Source of the DNA: Saccharothrix sp. HUAS TT1
GTDB taxonomy: Bacteria > Actinomycetota > Actinomycetes > Mycobacteriales > Pseudonocardiaceae
NCBI RefSeq assembly: GCF_040744945.1
Contig: NZ_CP160454.1
Location: 1-64,000, forward strand
Reading direction: 5' to 3'
DNA length: 64,000 nt
The notes under the pieces are model-generated. The model was not told the origin of the DNA and did no database searches. It saw only the letters and a list, made by a program, of their open reading frames with translations. Of the stretch, positions 1 through 8,790 are shown in pieces (the stretch's first letter is position 1; every line of letters begins with the position of its first letter). The translations under genes were made by a program, and so were the position numbers.

Positions 1-40
1 AGTGGTGTTCCGGTCGGCCCCCCTTCCGCTTCCCAAACTC

Positions 41-60
41 CATCATATGTACGTATGATC
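41..60. promoter_or_regulatory. near-palindromic operator upstream of the first operon
   Basis: CATCATATGTACGTATGATC is an almost perfect inverted repeat in an AT-rich island of otherwise GC-rich DNA. It lies about 30 bases before the first start codon. A perfect version of the same palindrome (CATCATATGTACATATGATG) occurs at 20076-20095 ahead of another gene set. The TATGAT at 53-58 could serve as a -10 element. I infer a shared repressor site overlapping a promoter; the regulator is not known. Confidence 0.6.
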
Positions 61-88
61 TCCATATGACCGCACACAGGAGGTGCGT

Positions 89-841
89 GTGACCACCACC
101 GAGACCCCGCCCACCGGCGACCCGTCCCTCAGCGACGACCAGCTCCTCACCGCCCTGTCCGACCGCCTCGCCGCCCACGGCTCCCTCATCGCCGCGTTCG
201 ACGAGACGCTGCGCCCATTCCTGGCCGCGCTGCGCGCCGACAACGAGCGCCTGTACCGCGAGGCCCGCGGCTGGCACGACACCTGGCAGGCCCTGCTGAA
301 CTCCCGCCGGCCCGCGTCCGTCCCGGACGTGCTGACCGACTCGCTGGCCCAGTGGCTCGAATCGCGGGGCGTGGCGATCGTGCTCGACGACGGGGACGGC
401 GAGGAGCAGCCCGTGGCCCGCGTCGACATGGACCCGGCCACGCTGCGGGTCCTGGCCGCCGCGCTGCTCACCGACGCCCCCGCCCTGCACCGCACCCCGG
501 CCGACGACGAGATCGCGGGCCTGCTCGCGCTCGTCGAGGACTACAGCGCCGCCTACGGCGAGCAGCGGTCCGCCCGCAACCACACCCGGCCCGTGCCCAC
601 GGCCGACGACCTGGCCGCCGCGCGGGAACGCGACCCCGAGGCCGACGCCGACCCCGACGCGCAGCCCGAGTGGCCGCCCGTGCCGGCGGGCGTGCGGGAC
701 TTCCGCAACGGCGATCCCGCCACCGGCATCAACGAGCGCGTCCGCCTCGACGTCGACGGCGTGCCGCACGTCGTCACCACCCGGTCGCTGCGCCGCCCCG
801 CCGAGCCCGCCACCGGACAGGCCGGGGACGGCGTGTCGTGA
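89..841 (+). CDS. hypothetical acidic protein
   Basis: 250-residue protein that I do not recognise. The GTG at 89 is preferred over the GTG at 83 because AGGAGG lies at 78-83, six bases before 89. The first 100 residues look helical (Leu/Ala/Arg heptad-like, with a conserved-looking W-x-D-T-W segment). The C-terminal part is rich in Asp, Pro and Ala and ends in a short beta-like segment. There is no signal peptide or membrane segment. It is the first gene behind the palindromic operator at 41-60, and its stop overlaps the next start (GTGA), so the two are probably co-translated. No function can be assigned. Confidence 0.6.
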   Translation: MTTTETPPTGDPSLSDDQLLTALSDRLAAHGSLIAAFDETLRPFLAALRADNERLYREARGWHDTWQALLNSRRPASVPDVLTDSLAQWLESRGVAIVLDDGDGEEQPVARVDMDPATLRVLAAALLTDAPALHRTPADDEIAGLLALVEDYSAAYGEQRSARNHTRPVPTADDLAAARERDPEADADPDAQPEWPPVPAGVRDFRNGDPATGINERVRLDVDGVPHVVTTRSLRRPAEPATGQAGDGVS

Positions 842-1062
842 GCACCCTGACCAGCACCACCGTCGGGTGCGACCGCCTCGGCTGCGAGGAGTGGGAACCG
901 CGCGCCGACACCACCGCGGGCCTGGCCGCCGCCCGCCGCAACGCCGCCCAGTTCGGGTGGACCGTGCGCCGCGTCGACGGGCACGACCGCGACCTGTGCC
1001 CGGACTGCACCCCGCTGCCCGACCCCGAGTTCACCCCCACGACCGAAGGGAACCCTCGTTGA
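838..1062 (+). CDS. small four-cysteine (zinc-ribbon-like) protein
   Basis: 74-residue protein starting at a GTG that overlaps the previous stop. Cysteines at 11, 16, 54 and 57 (C-x4-C and C-x2-C pairs) could hold one zinc ion. Small proteins of this kind are common on actinobacterial plasmids and phages, but their role is usually unknown. The CTG at codon 4 begins the motif CTGACCAGC, one of the dispersed TGACCAGC copies. The stop codon overlaps the TTG start of the next gene. Confidence 0.6.
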   Translation: MSTLTSTTVGCDRLGCEEWEPRADTTAGLAAARRNAAQFGWTVRRVDGHDRDLCPDCTPLPDPEFTPTTEGNPR

Positions 1063-1358
1063 CCAGCGACCCGACTGCCGAGCCGACGCCGCCGCGGCGC
1101 GAGCCGAACTGGGGGCCGATCGAGCGCCTGGCCCCGACCGACCTGCTGCCCGACCTGATGTGGATGGGCACCCTCGTCCACGGCGACCGGCGCATCGAGC
1201 AGTACAAGCACCGCGACAGCCGCCGCTACGTCAACGTCGACCAGGACGGCGGCACGTGGAGCGTCACCGTGCCCGCCGATGCCCCGGCCGACGCGCCGCC
1301 GCTGGTCGAGCCGGTCGACGCGGACCGGGCGCTCGCCCGCCTCACCGACACCGCCTGA
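1059..1358 (+). CDS. hypothetical protein with a TTG start
   Basis: 99-residue protein read from TTG-ACC-AGC, so its first codons are a copy of the TGACCAGC motif. The TTG overlaps the previous TGA by three bases. No better ATG or GTG start exists: the first in-frame alternative lies past residue 30. The sequence has a WGPIERL..TDLLPDL core and a segment VNVDQDGGTWSVTV that looks like a small beta-sheet. Family unknown. Overlap with both neighbours' expression implies an operon. Confidence 0.55.
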   Translation: MTSDPTAEPTPPRREPNWGPIERLAPTDLLPDLMWMGTLVHGDRRIEQYKHRDSRRYVNVDQDGGTWSVTVPADAPADAPPLVEPVDADRALARLTDTA

Positions 1359-1393
1359 CCCGGCCCGCACCACACGAAAGGGGGAGAACACCC

Positions 1394-1966
1394 GTGTCGC
1401 ACACCAGAGCAGCCACCCGATCCGGTACGGATCGAGCCGTGACGGCCGTGGTGGCGTGGGTAGCCGGGCTCGCCGGGCACGCCGCCGGCGACTACCTCGT
1501 CCAGTCCGGGCCCGACGCGATCCGCAAGCAGGACCACCACCTGCCCGTCGACCCGGACGACCCGCGCCACCAGGCCGACGACCGCGACCCGGAGACCCGC
1601 CGCCGCCACGGCCTCGTCGCCCTGGCCCGCCACGCCGTCACCTACGGCCTCACCGAGGCCGCGTTCCGCTCCGTCACCTACCGGCTGGTGGGGATCAGGG
1701 TGCCCTGGCGGGCGCAACTGGCCGCGCTGCTGCTGGAAACCGGACTGCACGCCGTGATCGACGACGGCCGCCTCGTCCGGTGGATCGCGTCCCTGTCCGA
1801 CAGCGAAGGCTTCCTCGACCTCGACAAGTACGGGGTGCGCGCCGGCCGGATCTTCTTCGACCAGGCCACCCACACCGCCGCGCAGATCCCGGTCGGCGCG
1901 CTGCTCACCGCCCACCTGACCCACCAGGCCAGCACGGGCCGCGACCCGGCGGACGGCCTGCGATGA
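1394..1966 (+). CDS. DUF3307-like membrane protein
   Basis: 190 residues from GTG at 1394, about five bases after GGGGGAGAA. The pattern GHAAGDYLVQ near residue 26, a downstream H-x-VTYGLT and ETGLHAVIDDG near residue 125 resemble DUF3307, a small integral-membrane family common in phages and plasmids (motifs H-x2-GD-x2-Q and L-x-H-x-x-ID). Hydrophobic stretches around residues 15-30, 65-80, 100-125 and 155-170 support membrane location. The function of the family is not established. ATGA overlap with the next gene. Confidence 0.5.
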   Translation: MSHTRAATRSGTDRAVTAVVAWVAGLAGHAAGDYLVQSGPDAIRKQDHHLPVDPDDPRHQADDRDPETRRRHGLVALARHAVTYGLTEAAFRSVTYRLVGIRVPWRAQLAALLLETGLHAVIDDGRLVRWIASLSDSEGFLDLDKYGVRAGRIFFDQATHTAAQIPVGALLTAHLTHQASTGRDPADGLR

Positions 1967-2667
1967 CCCCCACCCCGGGCGACGCCGGCCGGCTCGCCGC
2001 GCACGCGCCACGCCTGGCCGTCGGTCACGAGGCGATCCGCCTGTTCCGCAGGCACCTCGCCGCGGGCCTGCCGCCCGGTGACGCCGAACGCGCCGCCGTC
2101 GCCGAACTCGCCGAGCGGCTGCGCCGGGACCAGCCCGCCGAAGCCACCGCGCTCACGGTCGAACTGGTCGTCGTGGCCCTCGACACGGGCGACCCGAAAC
2201 TGCTGCTGCTGCCGTCCGGCTCGTGCGGCGGGCCGGTCACGCCGCAACGCGCGCCGATCCTGCCGGTGCGCAGCGTGCGGTACGGCGAGCAGCCCGAGCA
2301 GGTCGCCCTCGACCTGCTCGGCGACGTGCTACCCGGGCAGCCGGGCGTCGCGCGGCCGGTGCACCTGGAGCCGACCGGCGTGTACGAGCACGACGACCCG
2401 GCCGGGCTGCTGTCGTTCGGCTACCTCGTCGTCGTGCCCGACCTGCCGGTGTGCCGCGAGGTCGACGACTGGCGACGCCTGCTGGTCGTGATGCCCACGC
2501 AGGCGTGTTTCACCGGCGGGCAGCACCGCGTGCTGCTCGACGCGCGCACACTGTTCGACAGGTGGGTCGGCGATACCCGGCCGGCCCGCTATGACGGCTA
2601 CAGCGACCCGCTGGTGTCCACCAGGGCGCCGGCCTACCGCGAGGTCCACGACCCGCGCACCCTCTGA
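1963..2667 (+). CDS. hypothetical protein
   Basis: 234 residues, ATG overlapping the preceding stop. The N-terminal 70 residues are helical (Arg/Ala/Leu-rich). The remainder alternates beta-type segments such as LSFGYLVVVPDLPVC and LLVVMPTQACF with Asp/Arg loops and has only scattered cysteines. There is no membrane segment. I do not recognise a family. It ends the translationally coupled run; the next gene starts 62 bases later with its own leader. Confidence 0.5.
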   Translation: MTPTPGDAGRLAAHAPRLAVGHEAIRLFRRHLAAGLPPGDAERAAVAELAERLRRDQPAEATALTVELVVVALDTGDPKLLLLPSGSCGGPVTPQRAPILPVRSVRYGEQPEQVALDLLGDVLPGQPGVARPVHLEPTGVYEHDDPAGLLSFGYLVVVPDLPVCREVDDWRRLLVVMPTQACFTGGQHRVLLDARTLFDRWVGDTRPARYDGYSDPLVSTRAPAYREVHDPRTL

Positions 2668-2729
2668 CCGACCGGCCGCCGCACCGGCGGCCGGTGATCC
2701 CCGACCCGAGACGCGAAGGACGAACGACG

Positions 2730-3116
2730 ATGGCACTTCCCGTACTGACCGACGAGCAGCGCGCCGAGAACCTGAAGAAGGCGCAGGCCGCCCGTGCCGC
2801 CCGCAGCGCCCTGCTCGACGACCTCAAGAACCGCCGGACCACGCTGCGGCAGGTGTTCGAGCTGGCCGACCGGGAGCCCGACGGCGTCGCCGCGAAGACC
2901 CGGGTGGCGGCCCTCGTGCGGGCGCTGCCCGGCGTCGGCGACGTCGGCGTGCAGAAGGCGATGGAGTCCGCCGAGATCGCCGCCAAGCGCAAGGTGCGCG
3001 GTGTCGGCGCGAACCAGCGACGGATGCTGCTCGCCGCGCTCGACACGCTGCTGCCCACCGTCGACACCGGTGTCCCCGCCCCTGGTGGGCAGCCGTCCGG
3101 CGTGACCATCCAGTAG
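2730..3116 (+). CDS. mihF: mIHF-type integration host factor homologue
   Basis: 128 residues beginning MALPVLTDEQRAENLKKAQ, matching the start of actinobacterial mIHF (MALPxLTxEQR..A..KA..AR). The helix-two-turn-helix core is present: LPGVGDVGVQKAMESAEI near residues 70-88, then KRKVRGVGANQRRMLLAAL (chromosomal versions read RRVRGLGxNQ). mIHF is a monomeric nucleoid protein needed for L5 integration. Here it extends about 25 residues beyond the usual 105. Start chosen at the ATG after GAAGGACGAACG. As an element-borne copy it could bend DNA in replication, packaging or recombination. A strong terminator follows. Confidence 0.85.
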   Translation: MALPVLTDEQRAENLKKAQAARAARSALLDDLKNRRTTLRQVFELADREPDGVAAKTRVAALVRALPGVGDVGVQKAMESAEIAAKRKVRGVGANQRRMLLAALDTLLPTVDTGVPAPGGQPSGVTIQ

Positions 3117-3158
3117 TCGCGGCCCATGCCGGCCGTGCTGTAGCGCAGCCGGTGCCGC

Positions 3159-3200
3159 ACGACGACGCCCCGCCTCCTGTGGAGAGCGGGGCGTCGTCGT
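3159..3200. terminator. bidirectional hairpin terminator between convergent operons
   Basis: ACGACGACGCCCCGC and GCGGGGCGTCGTCGT form a perfect 15-bp stem around a 12-base loop. It lies between the plus-strand mihF gene and the convergent minus-strand operon, where a two-way terminator is expected. Confidence 0.75.
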
Positions 3201-3224
3201 TGCGGCGCGAACCGGAGCCGGCCT

Positions 3225-3479
3225 TTATCGTCCCTGCCGCCTGTGCCACACCGCCGCTCCCGCCAGCAGTACGAGAACGAGCGCACCGACCAGCGCCGCC
3301 TGGGCGACGTCGAGCATCAGGTCGGAGTCGTCGCCGAACCGGGTGATCAGCCAGGCCGCCGCGCCCAGCCCGGCCAGCGTGCCCAACGCCGCCGCGATGC
3401 CGGCGAGCGTGCGTTCGGCGCGGCTCAGGCGCGGGTCGGACGCCAGGTCGCGTGCCCCTTCGCGGATCTTCCTGAACAC
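3225..3479 (-). CDS. small two-helix membrane protein
   Basis: 84 residues, GTG start behind GGGAGGA. A basic amphipathic N-terminus is followed by two hydrophobic segments (about residues 26-45 and 58-76) and a basic tail, WHRRQGR. It is the last gene of the minus-strand transfer block, which also contains a TraB-like translocase. Small membrane proteins of this type (Spd family) accompany TraB on Streptomyces plasmids and help intramycelial spread. That role is inferred from context, not sequence identity. Confidence 0.55.
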   Translation of the reverse strand: MFRKIREGARDLASDPRLSRAERTLAGIAAALGTLAGLGAAAWLITRFGDDSDLMLDVAQAALVGALVLVLLAGAAVWHRRQGR

Positions 3480-3492
3480 GGTCCTCCCTCGG

Positions 3493-4206
3493 TCAGGCGA
3501 ACGGGTGGCGCCTGGTCAGCGGCCTGGTGCCGCCATTGCGCAGCCACTGGCCGATCTCGGTGAACGCGTGGTTGAACCACCACAGCGCGGCCAGCGCGCC
3601 CACCGTCACGGTGACCAGCGACGGCCACCAGCCCCACAGCGGGCTGTCGGTCAGCCACATCAGCAGCAGCGTCGCGGCCAGCCACACGCCGCCGCCGATG
3701 AGCAGCCCGATCCCGAGGGCCTTCGCCAAGACGGCCGGGGCGGAGGTCAGACGGGTGGCGCGGCCGGGCGCGGGCCGGTCGACCAGATCCGCCCACGGCG
3801 CCTGCCCGGCCGGGAACTCCGGCATCACCGGGTCGGGCCGCCGGCGCTCGGGTTCCGGGTCGACGCCACCGGCACGTGGGTGGTCGCGGCGGGTCGGCTG
3901 ATCGCCGGCGAACGGGTCGCCGAGGAGCCGGTCGCCAGGGAACCCGCCGGGCGGTGTGGCCGTCGCGGGCTGCGGGGCGCGGGCGGCGGCCGGGTCGCCC
4001 AGCGCGGTGCCCAGCCAGGCGTCCAGGTGCGACTGCTGCGCGTCGAACCACGCCATGCGCTCGGCCACCACCCGCTCGTCGCCGGTGGCGCGGCGCACCA
4101 TCCGCTCGAACTCGGCGCGGGTCTTGGTGCGCAGCTCGCGGTGGCCGGCGTGCTCCTGGTCGAGCATGGCCTGGAGCCACGGCGGAAGTCCCTGGCTGCT
4201 GGTCAT
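3493..4206 (-). CDS. hypothetical protein with C-terminal membrane anchor
   Basis: 237 residues. The ATG start is itself a TGACCAGC copy on the minus strand (ATG-ACC-AGC-AGC), with GCAGGGG upstream. Residues 1-75 are charged and helical, 80-145 are Pro/Asp/Arg-rich linker, and two membrane helices lie at about 160-185 and 195-215 before a basic tail. It sits only 13 bases from the next small membrane gene in the TraB block, suggesting a membrane-bound accessory of DNA transfer. Family unknown. Confidence 0.55.
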   Translation of the reverse strand: MTSSQGLPPWLQAMLDQEHAGHRELRTKTRAEFERMVRRATGDERVVAERMAWFDAQQSHLDAWLGTALGDPAAARAPQPATATPPGGFPGDRLLGDPFAGDQPTRRDHPRAGGVDPEPERRRPDPVMPEFPAGQAPWADLVDRPAPGRATRLTSAPAVLAKALGIGLLIGGGVWLAATLLLMWLTDSPLWGWWPSLVTVTVGALAALWWFNHAFTEIGQWLRNGGTRPLTRRHPFA

Positions 4207-4362
4207 GACTGCTACCCCTGCTCTCGTGTCGATGCCGACCAGTGTGGCGCACCGCGGGCTGGTCGTGCACGCCCGTGTGCGGGCCGGTGGGCGTCCTGGA
4301 ACGTGTGCGGCGCCCCACCCCGCCAGGCGGGTGTGGGGCGCCGGTCGCGCCTGCCGGACGGG

Positions 4363-4539
4363 TCAGCCGAACAGGGTGCGGGCGAACACGATCAACTGCC
4401 CGGCGGCGTCGCCCAGGGCCTGCACGGCGCCCTGGACCTTCGCGGCGGCGGTGTTCGGGTCGTCGAGCACCCAGAACGCCGCCACCACGATGGCGACGGC
4501 CGCAGCAGCGCCCTTGGGGGTCTTCAACTTGGCCAGCAC
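4363..4539 (-). CDS. 58-residue membrane peptide next to the TraB-like gene
   Basis: Short protein from a GTG start behind GAGGAG. One hydrophobic helix (residues 11-26, AAAAVAIVVAAFWVL) follows a basic N-terminus, and a second amphipathic helix ends the protein. Size, single membrane segment and position directly downstream of the translocase gene recall Spd/KilB-type small proteins of Streptomyces plasmids. The good ribosome-binding site makes a real gene likely despite its length. Confidence 0.55.
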   Translation of the reverse strand: MLAKLKTPKGAAAAVAIVVAAFWVLDDPNTAAAKVQGAVQALGDAAGQLIVFARTLFG

Positions 4540-4622
4540 GGTTTTCTCCTCGGTGGTGCGGTGACGCGGTGGTGGGTTGGGGAGTGGCGGTCGGCACGGA
4601 CCGGCCGCCGGGTGGTGCGGGG

Positions 4623-7121
4623 TCAGAAGACGTCGGGGCCGTTCATGACGGCGTCGGCGTCGGCCTGGACCTCTTCGGGGTCCGGCTGCTCGGGGGTGGG
4701 GGCGTGGTGCTTGGCGTACCACTTCGCGCCGCGCTTCTGGCCGACCAGGACGACCAGGTCGCGGTGGGCGAGGTCGCGCAGCCGCTCCAGCACGGTGCCG
4801 CGCTTCGGGTCGCCGGGCATCTCGTCGACGAGCTTGCCCATCGAGCAGCCCTTGCGGCCCTGCCTGCCCAGCACCGCCAGCGCGGCCACGGCGATCGGAT
4901 CGTCGTCGGCGAACCGCTTCGGCGCGGGCGCCAGGTCCGCGACCTGCCGCATCGTCACGTCCTGCGGGACTTCCGCGACCAGCTTCTCCAGGTCGGCCAT
5001 GTCCTTGTCGAACGCGGCGAACTGCTCGTCCATGACCGCGGTCCACTTCGCGCCGCGCTGCTCGCGGACGTCCGGGTCGTCGCCGAGGGGAATGCCGTAG
5101 CCGGCGAACACCTCCGCCGCGTCGAGTTCCTTGCCGATCATGTCGTCGTCCTTCGCGCTGGTGCGGGTGGTGTCATCCGGGGTCGCGTCGGCGGTGGTGA
5201 TGCCGGCGCTGCTGGTGGTGCCGTCGAGGTCGGTCAACCCGGTGCACGAGAGTTGACCGCTCATCAGCGCCGCCAGCCATTCGGTGTTCGTCCTGATCCC
5301 GGCGAGGATCGCGTCCTCCTCCTGCTCGTTGCGAGGCGGCAGGACGATGACGGGGGCCGCGACGTTCGCCGGGGTCATCAAGGGGTTGTCGGGGATCACG
5401 GTGGAACGCTTGGCGTAGGCCTCGCCCGCGGCTTTCGCCGACACGGCGTCCAGCTGCGGCCGGAACGGGGCGTAGAGGCGGGCCACCGGCAGGATGTCGC
5501 CGATGTCGCCGTCCACCTCGTTGTCGCGCTCGCGGATGATGAACCGGCGGCGGTGCTGGAGTTCGCCGGTGAGGATGTTCTCCTCGACGGCCTCGCCCGG
5601 CAGGAACCGGGTGGCGTTGAGGTGCTGCACCAAGTCGTGCGACTCCAGCGCGTAGGACATCTCGTTGCGGTTGCGGACCTTCATGCAGGTGCGGTGCGCG
5701 AAGTTCGCGAGCAGGTTGGAGAAGCCGTAGCCGTAGGTGTCCTGGGTGCCGCGCTGTCCCCAGCAGGACAGGGAGATCAGCTGCGACCGGGCCTGCTGGC
5801 CGAGCCGCGTCAGGTAGATGTTGATCTGCTCCTGGCCGAGCAGCCTGTACAGCTCGGGCAGCTCGTCGATGACGATGCGGATCATCGGCGCGAGGTTCGG
5901 GGTGACCAGCGAGCCGGAGTTGAACGCCTCGCCGCGGGCGCCGGCGACGGCGACGGCGGCCTTGAGCATCGCCAGCGCCTCTTCCGGCGTGGTGGCGAGC
6001 CAGTCGATGCACGAGCCCCAGTCCTTGACGTGCTTGCCCTTCTTGAGGGACACGTCGATGGCCCACACGATCACGTCGCGCTTGGGCATCAGCGAGCAGA
6101 TTTCGCTGTTGATGTCCGTGGTCTTGCCCGAGCCGGTGAAGCCCACGCCGAAGTGGTGCAGCGCCCCGTAGTCCTTGCGGTACAGCTCGGCGGTCGCGGG
6201 CCGCTGGTCCTCGGTGACGCCGGTGTGCACGGGGTTGCGGATGGTGTCGAACCCCGGCATGTAGGGCGCCAGGTGCTCGGGGATGGGGCGGGACTCGCCG
6301 GCGACGGCGCTGTTGACCAGCTCGGTGATCTCGGCCAGGTGCTGCACGATCGGGTGCAGCAGCGGCTTGGACATGTCCCACTGCTTGCGCCAGATCACGC
6401 GCACGGTCACGTGGTTGACGTCGTCCTCGTCGTCGAGGATCGTCACCGCGCCCTGGCGGGTGCGGCCCGGCAGCGCGCCGGCGATCTTCGGGCCGAGGTC
6501 GCGGAACGTGTCCAGGGTGAGCTTGGAGCCGGACAGGTCGACGTGGTGGTCCATGCCGATCGGGGACATCTCGGCGTTGTGCACGACCTCGCGGTGGAAC
6601 ATGCGGGCGCCGTCCGCGCCCGACTTGGCCAGCACGCCCTGCTGCGGGTCGTTCCACTCGTCGAACGCGGGCCGCTCCTGCAACTCGGGCTTGCGGACCT
6701 TGCGGACCTCGGCGGTGCCCATGTGGGAGAACAGGGCGGCGACGACGCCGGCCAGGCCCAGTGCGGGGTCGATGCCGAGCAGCATGGCGGCCAGGCCCCA
6801 CGCGCCCGCGCCGGCGGCGTGCCAGGCCACCGCCTTCTTCTCGTTCTCCGACAGGTCGCTCATCCACGTGGTCGCCCCGACCACCACGCCCGTGCCGCCG
6901 GCGATGAGCGCCCCGTAGGACGGGTCGACCTCCTGGGCGGCCAGGACCGCGGCCAGGGTGGCGGCGTTGATCGACAGCGGGCGCCCGTGGTGGCGATTGC
7001 GGTGCGCGAACGCCACCAGCTTCCTGCGCGTGGTCCGGTTGGCGGCGGCCGGGGCCGCGCCGGCACCGGAACCGCCGGTGCCGGCGGCCTTCTTGCCGGT
7101 CTTCGCCTTCGCCTTCGCCAT
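4623..7121 (-). CDS. traB: TraB/FtsK-type DNA translocase
   Basis: 832 residues from the ATG giving MAKAKAK, behind GGAAGAGGA. A longer reading from 7268 would add Pro/Arg-rich residues typical of noncoding DNA. Hydrophobic segments lie near residues 60-85 and 95-135. The motor domain has Walker A GFTGSGKTT (about 326-334) and Walker B IRIVIDELPEL (about 412-421). A winged-helix-like domain at about 745-805 corresponds to the FtsK-gamma/TraB C-terminus that reads an 8-bp recognition sequence. Streptomyces TraB forms a hexameric pore moving double-stranded plasmid DNA between cells without relaxase or nicking. Its neighbours are Spd-like membrane proteins and a KorSA-type repressor, the standard plasmid set. 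Confidence 0.8.
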   Translation of the reverse strand: MAKAKAKTGKKAAGTGGSGAGAAPAAANRTTRRKLVAFAHRNRHHGRPLSINAATLAAVLAAQEVDPSYGALIAGGTGVVVGATTWMSDLSENEKKAVAWHAAGAGAWGLAAMLLGIDPALGLAGVVAALFSHMGTAEVRKVRKPELQERPAFDEWNDPQQGVLAKSGADGARMFHREVVHNAEMSPIGMDHHVDLSGSKLTLDTFRDLGPKIAGALPGRTRQGAVTILDDEDDVNHVTVRVIWRKQWDMSKPLLHPIVQHLAEITELVNSAVAGESRPIPEHLAPYMPGFDTIRNPVHTGVTEDQRPATAELYRKDYGALHHFGVGFTGSGKTTDINSEICSLMPKRDVIVWAIDVSLKKGKHVKDWGSCIDWLATTPEEALAMLKAAVAVAGARGEAFNSGSLVTPNLAPMIRIVIDELPELYRLLGQEQINIYLTRLGQQARSQLISLSCWGQRGTQDTYGYGFSNLLANFAHRTCMKVRNRNEMSYALESHDLVQHLNATRFLPGEAVEENILTGELQHRRRFIIRERDNEVDGDIGDILPVARLYAPFRPQLDAVSAKAAGEAYAKRSTVIPDNPLMTPANVAAPVIVLPPRNEQEEDAILAGIRTNTEWLAALMSGQLSCTGLTDLDGTTSSAGITTADATPDDTTRTSAKDDDMIGKELDAAEVFAGYGIPLGDDPDVREQRGAKWTAVMDEQFAAFDKDMADLEKLVAEVPQDVTMRQVADLAPAPKRFADDDPIAVAALAVLGRQGRKGCSMGKLVDEMPGDPKRGTVLERLRDLAHRDLVVLVGQKRGAKWYAKHHAPTPEQPDPEEVQADADAVMNGPDVF

Positions 7122-7293
7122 GACGGTCGCGTCCTCTTCCTGATCGGCCCGTGCGGGTCGGTTCTCGAGTTGGTTGGTCGGAGACGGCCCCACCCGGCCC
7201 GCCCGCGGCGCTGCGGGGGTCCGGACGGTCGGGTCCTGGTCCCGTGCGGGTCCGGGTGGGACCGCCACCGGTCAAACAGCCGATGAACAGCGG

Positions 7294-8790
7294 TTATCGG
7301 CTGCCGGGGAAGAACGAGCCCTCGTTGGCCATCGTCCGGCCGCGCAGCGGCGCCGGGTCGATGCGGTCCTGGTACATGGCGTAGAAGTCCCGGGCCGAGC
7401 CGGCGATGAGCTGCCCGGTCGTGGCCAGGGCCGGCGCCGCCAGGTAGAGGTGCTGGAGGGCGAGTGGGTCCATCCGGTAGCGGATGTCCATGCGCAGGGC
7501 CAGGCCCAGCGTGAGCTCGGAGCCCAGCCGCAACGCGTTGGCCGTGCCCACGAGCGTGTAGAGCCAGTCGTGGTAGGTGTCCGGCTCGACGGCGTTGAGG
7601 TTCCTGAAAGCGGCGTTGAACTGCTGAACGGCGAGAGCGCCCGACATGGTTGGTCCTTCCGTGCTGTGGTTGTGCGTGGCCCCGCCGGTTCCGGCGAAGC
7701 CGCTGTTCCCGGCGGTGGCGCCGGTGGTCCTGGTGGTCGCGGGCCGTGTGGCCGCCGGCCCGGCGGTGGCGGTCGCCGCAGGAGGGCTCCCCGCAGCAGG
7801 GCTGCCGGCGCCGGCCGGCCGGCGGGCCGGGTGGTCGGGCGGCAGCGGGTCGGTTCGGCCGACCGTGCGCGGCGGCACCGGCGGTACCGGCGGCGGGGGC
7901 GTGGTGGTGGCGCGGGCACGGGCGATGGCCGCGTTCTCCGCGTCGATGGCCGCAGCCCACTGCTCCGCGGTCGCCTCCGCCTTCTCCGCCCGACCCAGGT
8001 CGGTGCGGGTGACGCTGCCGCGCTGCGACGCCTCCACCGTGCCCTTCGGCGCGACGTAGGCGGCGACCCGCATGATCACGCGGGCCTTGCGCCGCTTGCC
8101 CTTCGCGTAGGCGGTGGTCGCGGCGCCGGTCGCCTTCGCCGCCGCCCGCTGCCGGGCGACGCGGGTGGCGTTGCGGGCCCGCGCCCGCGCCTGTGCCGCG
8201 CGGTCGGCCGCCGCCTGCCGTGCCTGCTTGGTCGCGGCCTTGCTCCGCGCGCGGGCCTTCGCCGCCCCGGCCGCGGTGCGCTTCTTCGCCTTCGCGGCGG
8301 TCGCGCGGGACTTCGCCGTGGCCTTCGTCGCCGCCGTGCGTGCCTTCGCGGTGCCGCGGCCGACGGCCGCCGCCGCCGCGGGGCCGTAGGCGGTGGCGTA
8401 GGCGTCGATCTTGCGGCCGGCGTGCCCGGCGACCTTGCGCACCACCGGCGCGGCCTTGCGGTAGGCGCGGCCGGTGTGCTTGGCGACCTGGCGGCCCGCG
8501 ATGTAGGTGCCGGCCACGGTGACGACGGCGGTGCCGGCGACGGCCCTGGTCACCACGGCCGCGGCCCGGCCGGCGACCTTCACCTTGCGGGTGACCTTGC
8601 CGCCGGTGACCGGGGTGCGCTTCTTGTACACCACGGACTTCGCCTGCTTCGCGCGGTGCTTGACGTCCTTGCCGAACTCGACGACGGCCTGCTCGGCGCG
8701 GGCCAGCGGTGTGTCCAGCTTGTACACGCCGGGCCGGCGGGTGCCGAGGTACCCGGCCGGGGGCGCGGTGGTTCCGGCGGCCACGGTCAC
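7294..8790 (-). CDS. Ala/Lys/Arg-rich histone-H1-like membrane-associated protein, possible two-product gene
   Basis: 498 residues read without a stop from a GTG that overlaps the upstream gene (GTGA). Residues 70-95 are hydrophobic (AAAVVTRAVAGTAVVTVAG). Residues 140-250 are an A/K/R-repeat region like histone H1 tails, and residues 290-380 are a Pro/Ala linker. The last 117 residues form a compact domain starting MSGALAVQQFNAAF. That methionine (7645-7647) has its own ribosome-binding site, GGAAGGA, so a separate 117-residue product is likely too. Placement upstream of traB suggests a DNA-binding spread or transfer factor. Function inferred only. Confidence 0.55.
   Translation of the reverse strand: MTVAAGTTAPPAGYLGTRRPGVYKLDTPLARAEQAVVEFGKDVKHRAKQAKSVVYKKRTPVTGGKVTRKVKVAGRAAAVVTRAVAGTAVVTVAGTYIAGRQVAKHTGRAYRKAAPVVRKVAGHAGRKIDAYATAYGPAAAAAVGRGTAKARTAATKATAKSRATAAKAKKRTAAGAAKARARSKAATKQARQAAADRAAQARARARNATRVARQRAAAKATGAATTAYAKGKRRKARVIMRVAAYVAPKGTVEASQRGSVTRTDLGRAEKAEATAEQWAAAIDAENAAIARARATTTPPPPVPPVPPRTVGRTDPLPPDHPARRPAGAGSPAAGSPPAATATAGPAATRPATTRTTGATAGNSGFAGTGGATHNHSTEGPTMSGALAVQQFNAAFRNLNAVEPDTYHDWLYTLVGTANALRLGSELTLGLALRMDIRYRMDPLALQHLYLAAPALATTGQLIAGSARDFYAMYQDRIDPAPLRGRTMANEGSFFPGSR

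Noticed and set aside
7122..7268. N-terminal extension of the TraB-like protein to 881 residues
   Set aside because: The added segment is Pro/Arg-rich without conserved features, while MAKAKAK has a good ribosome-binding site.
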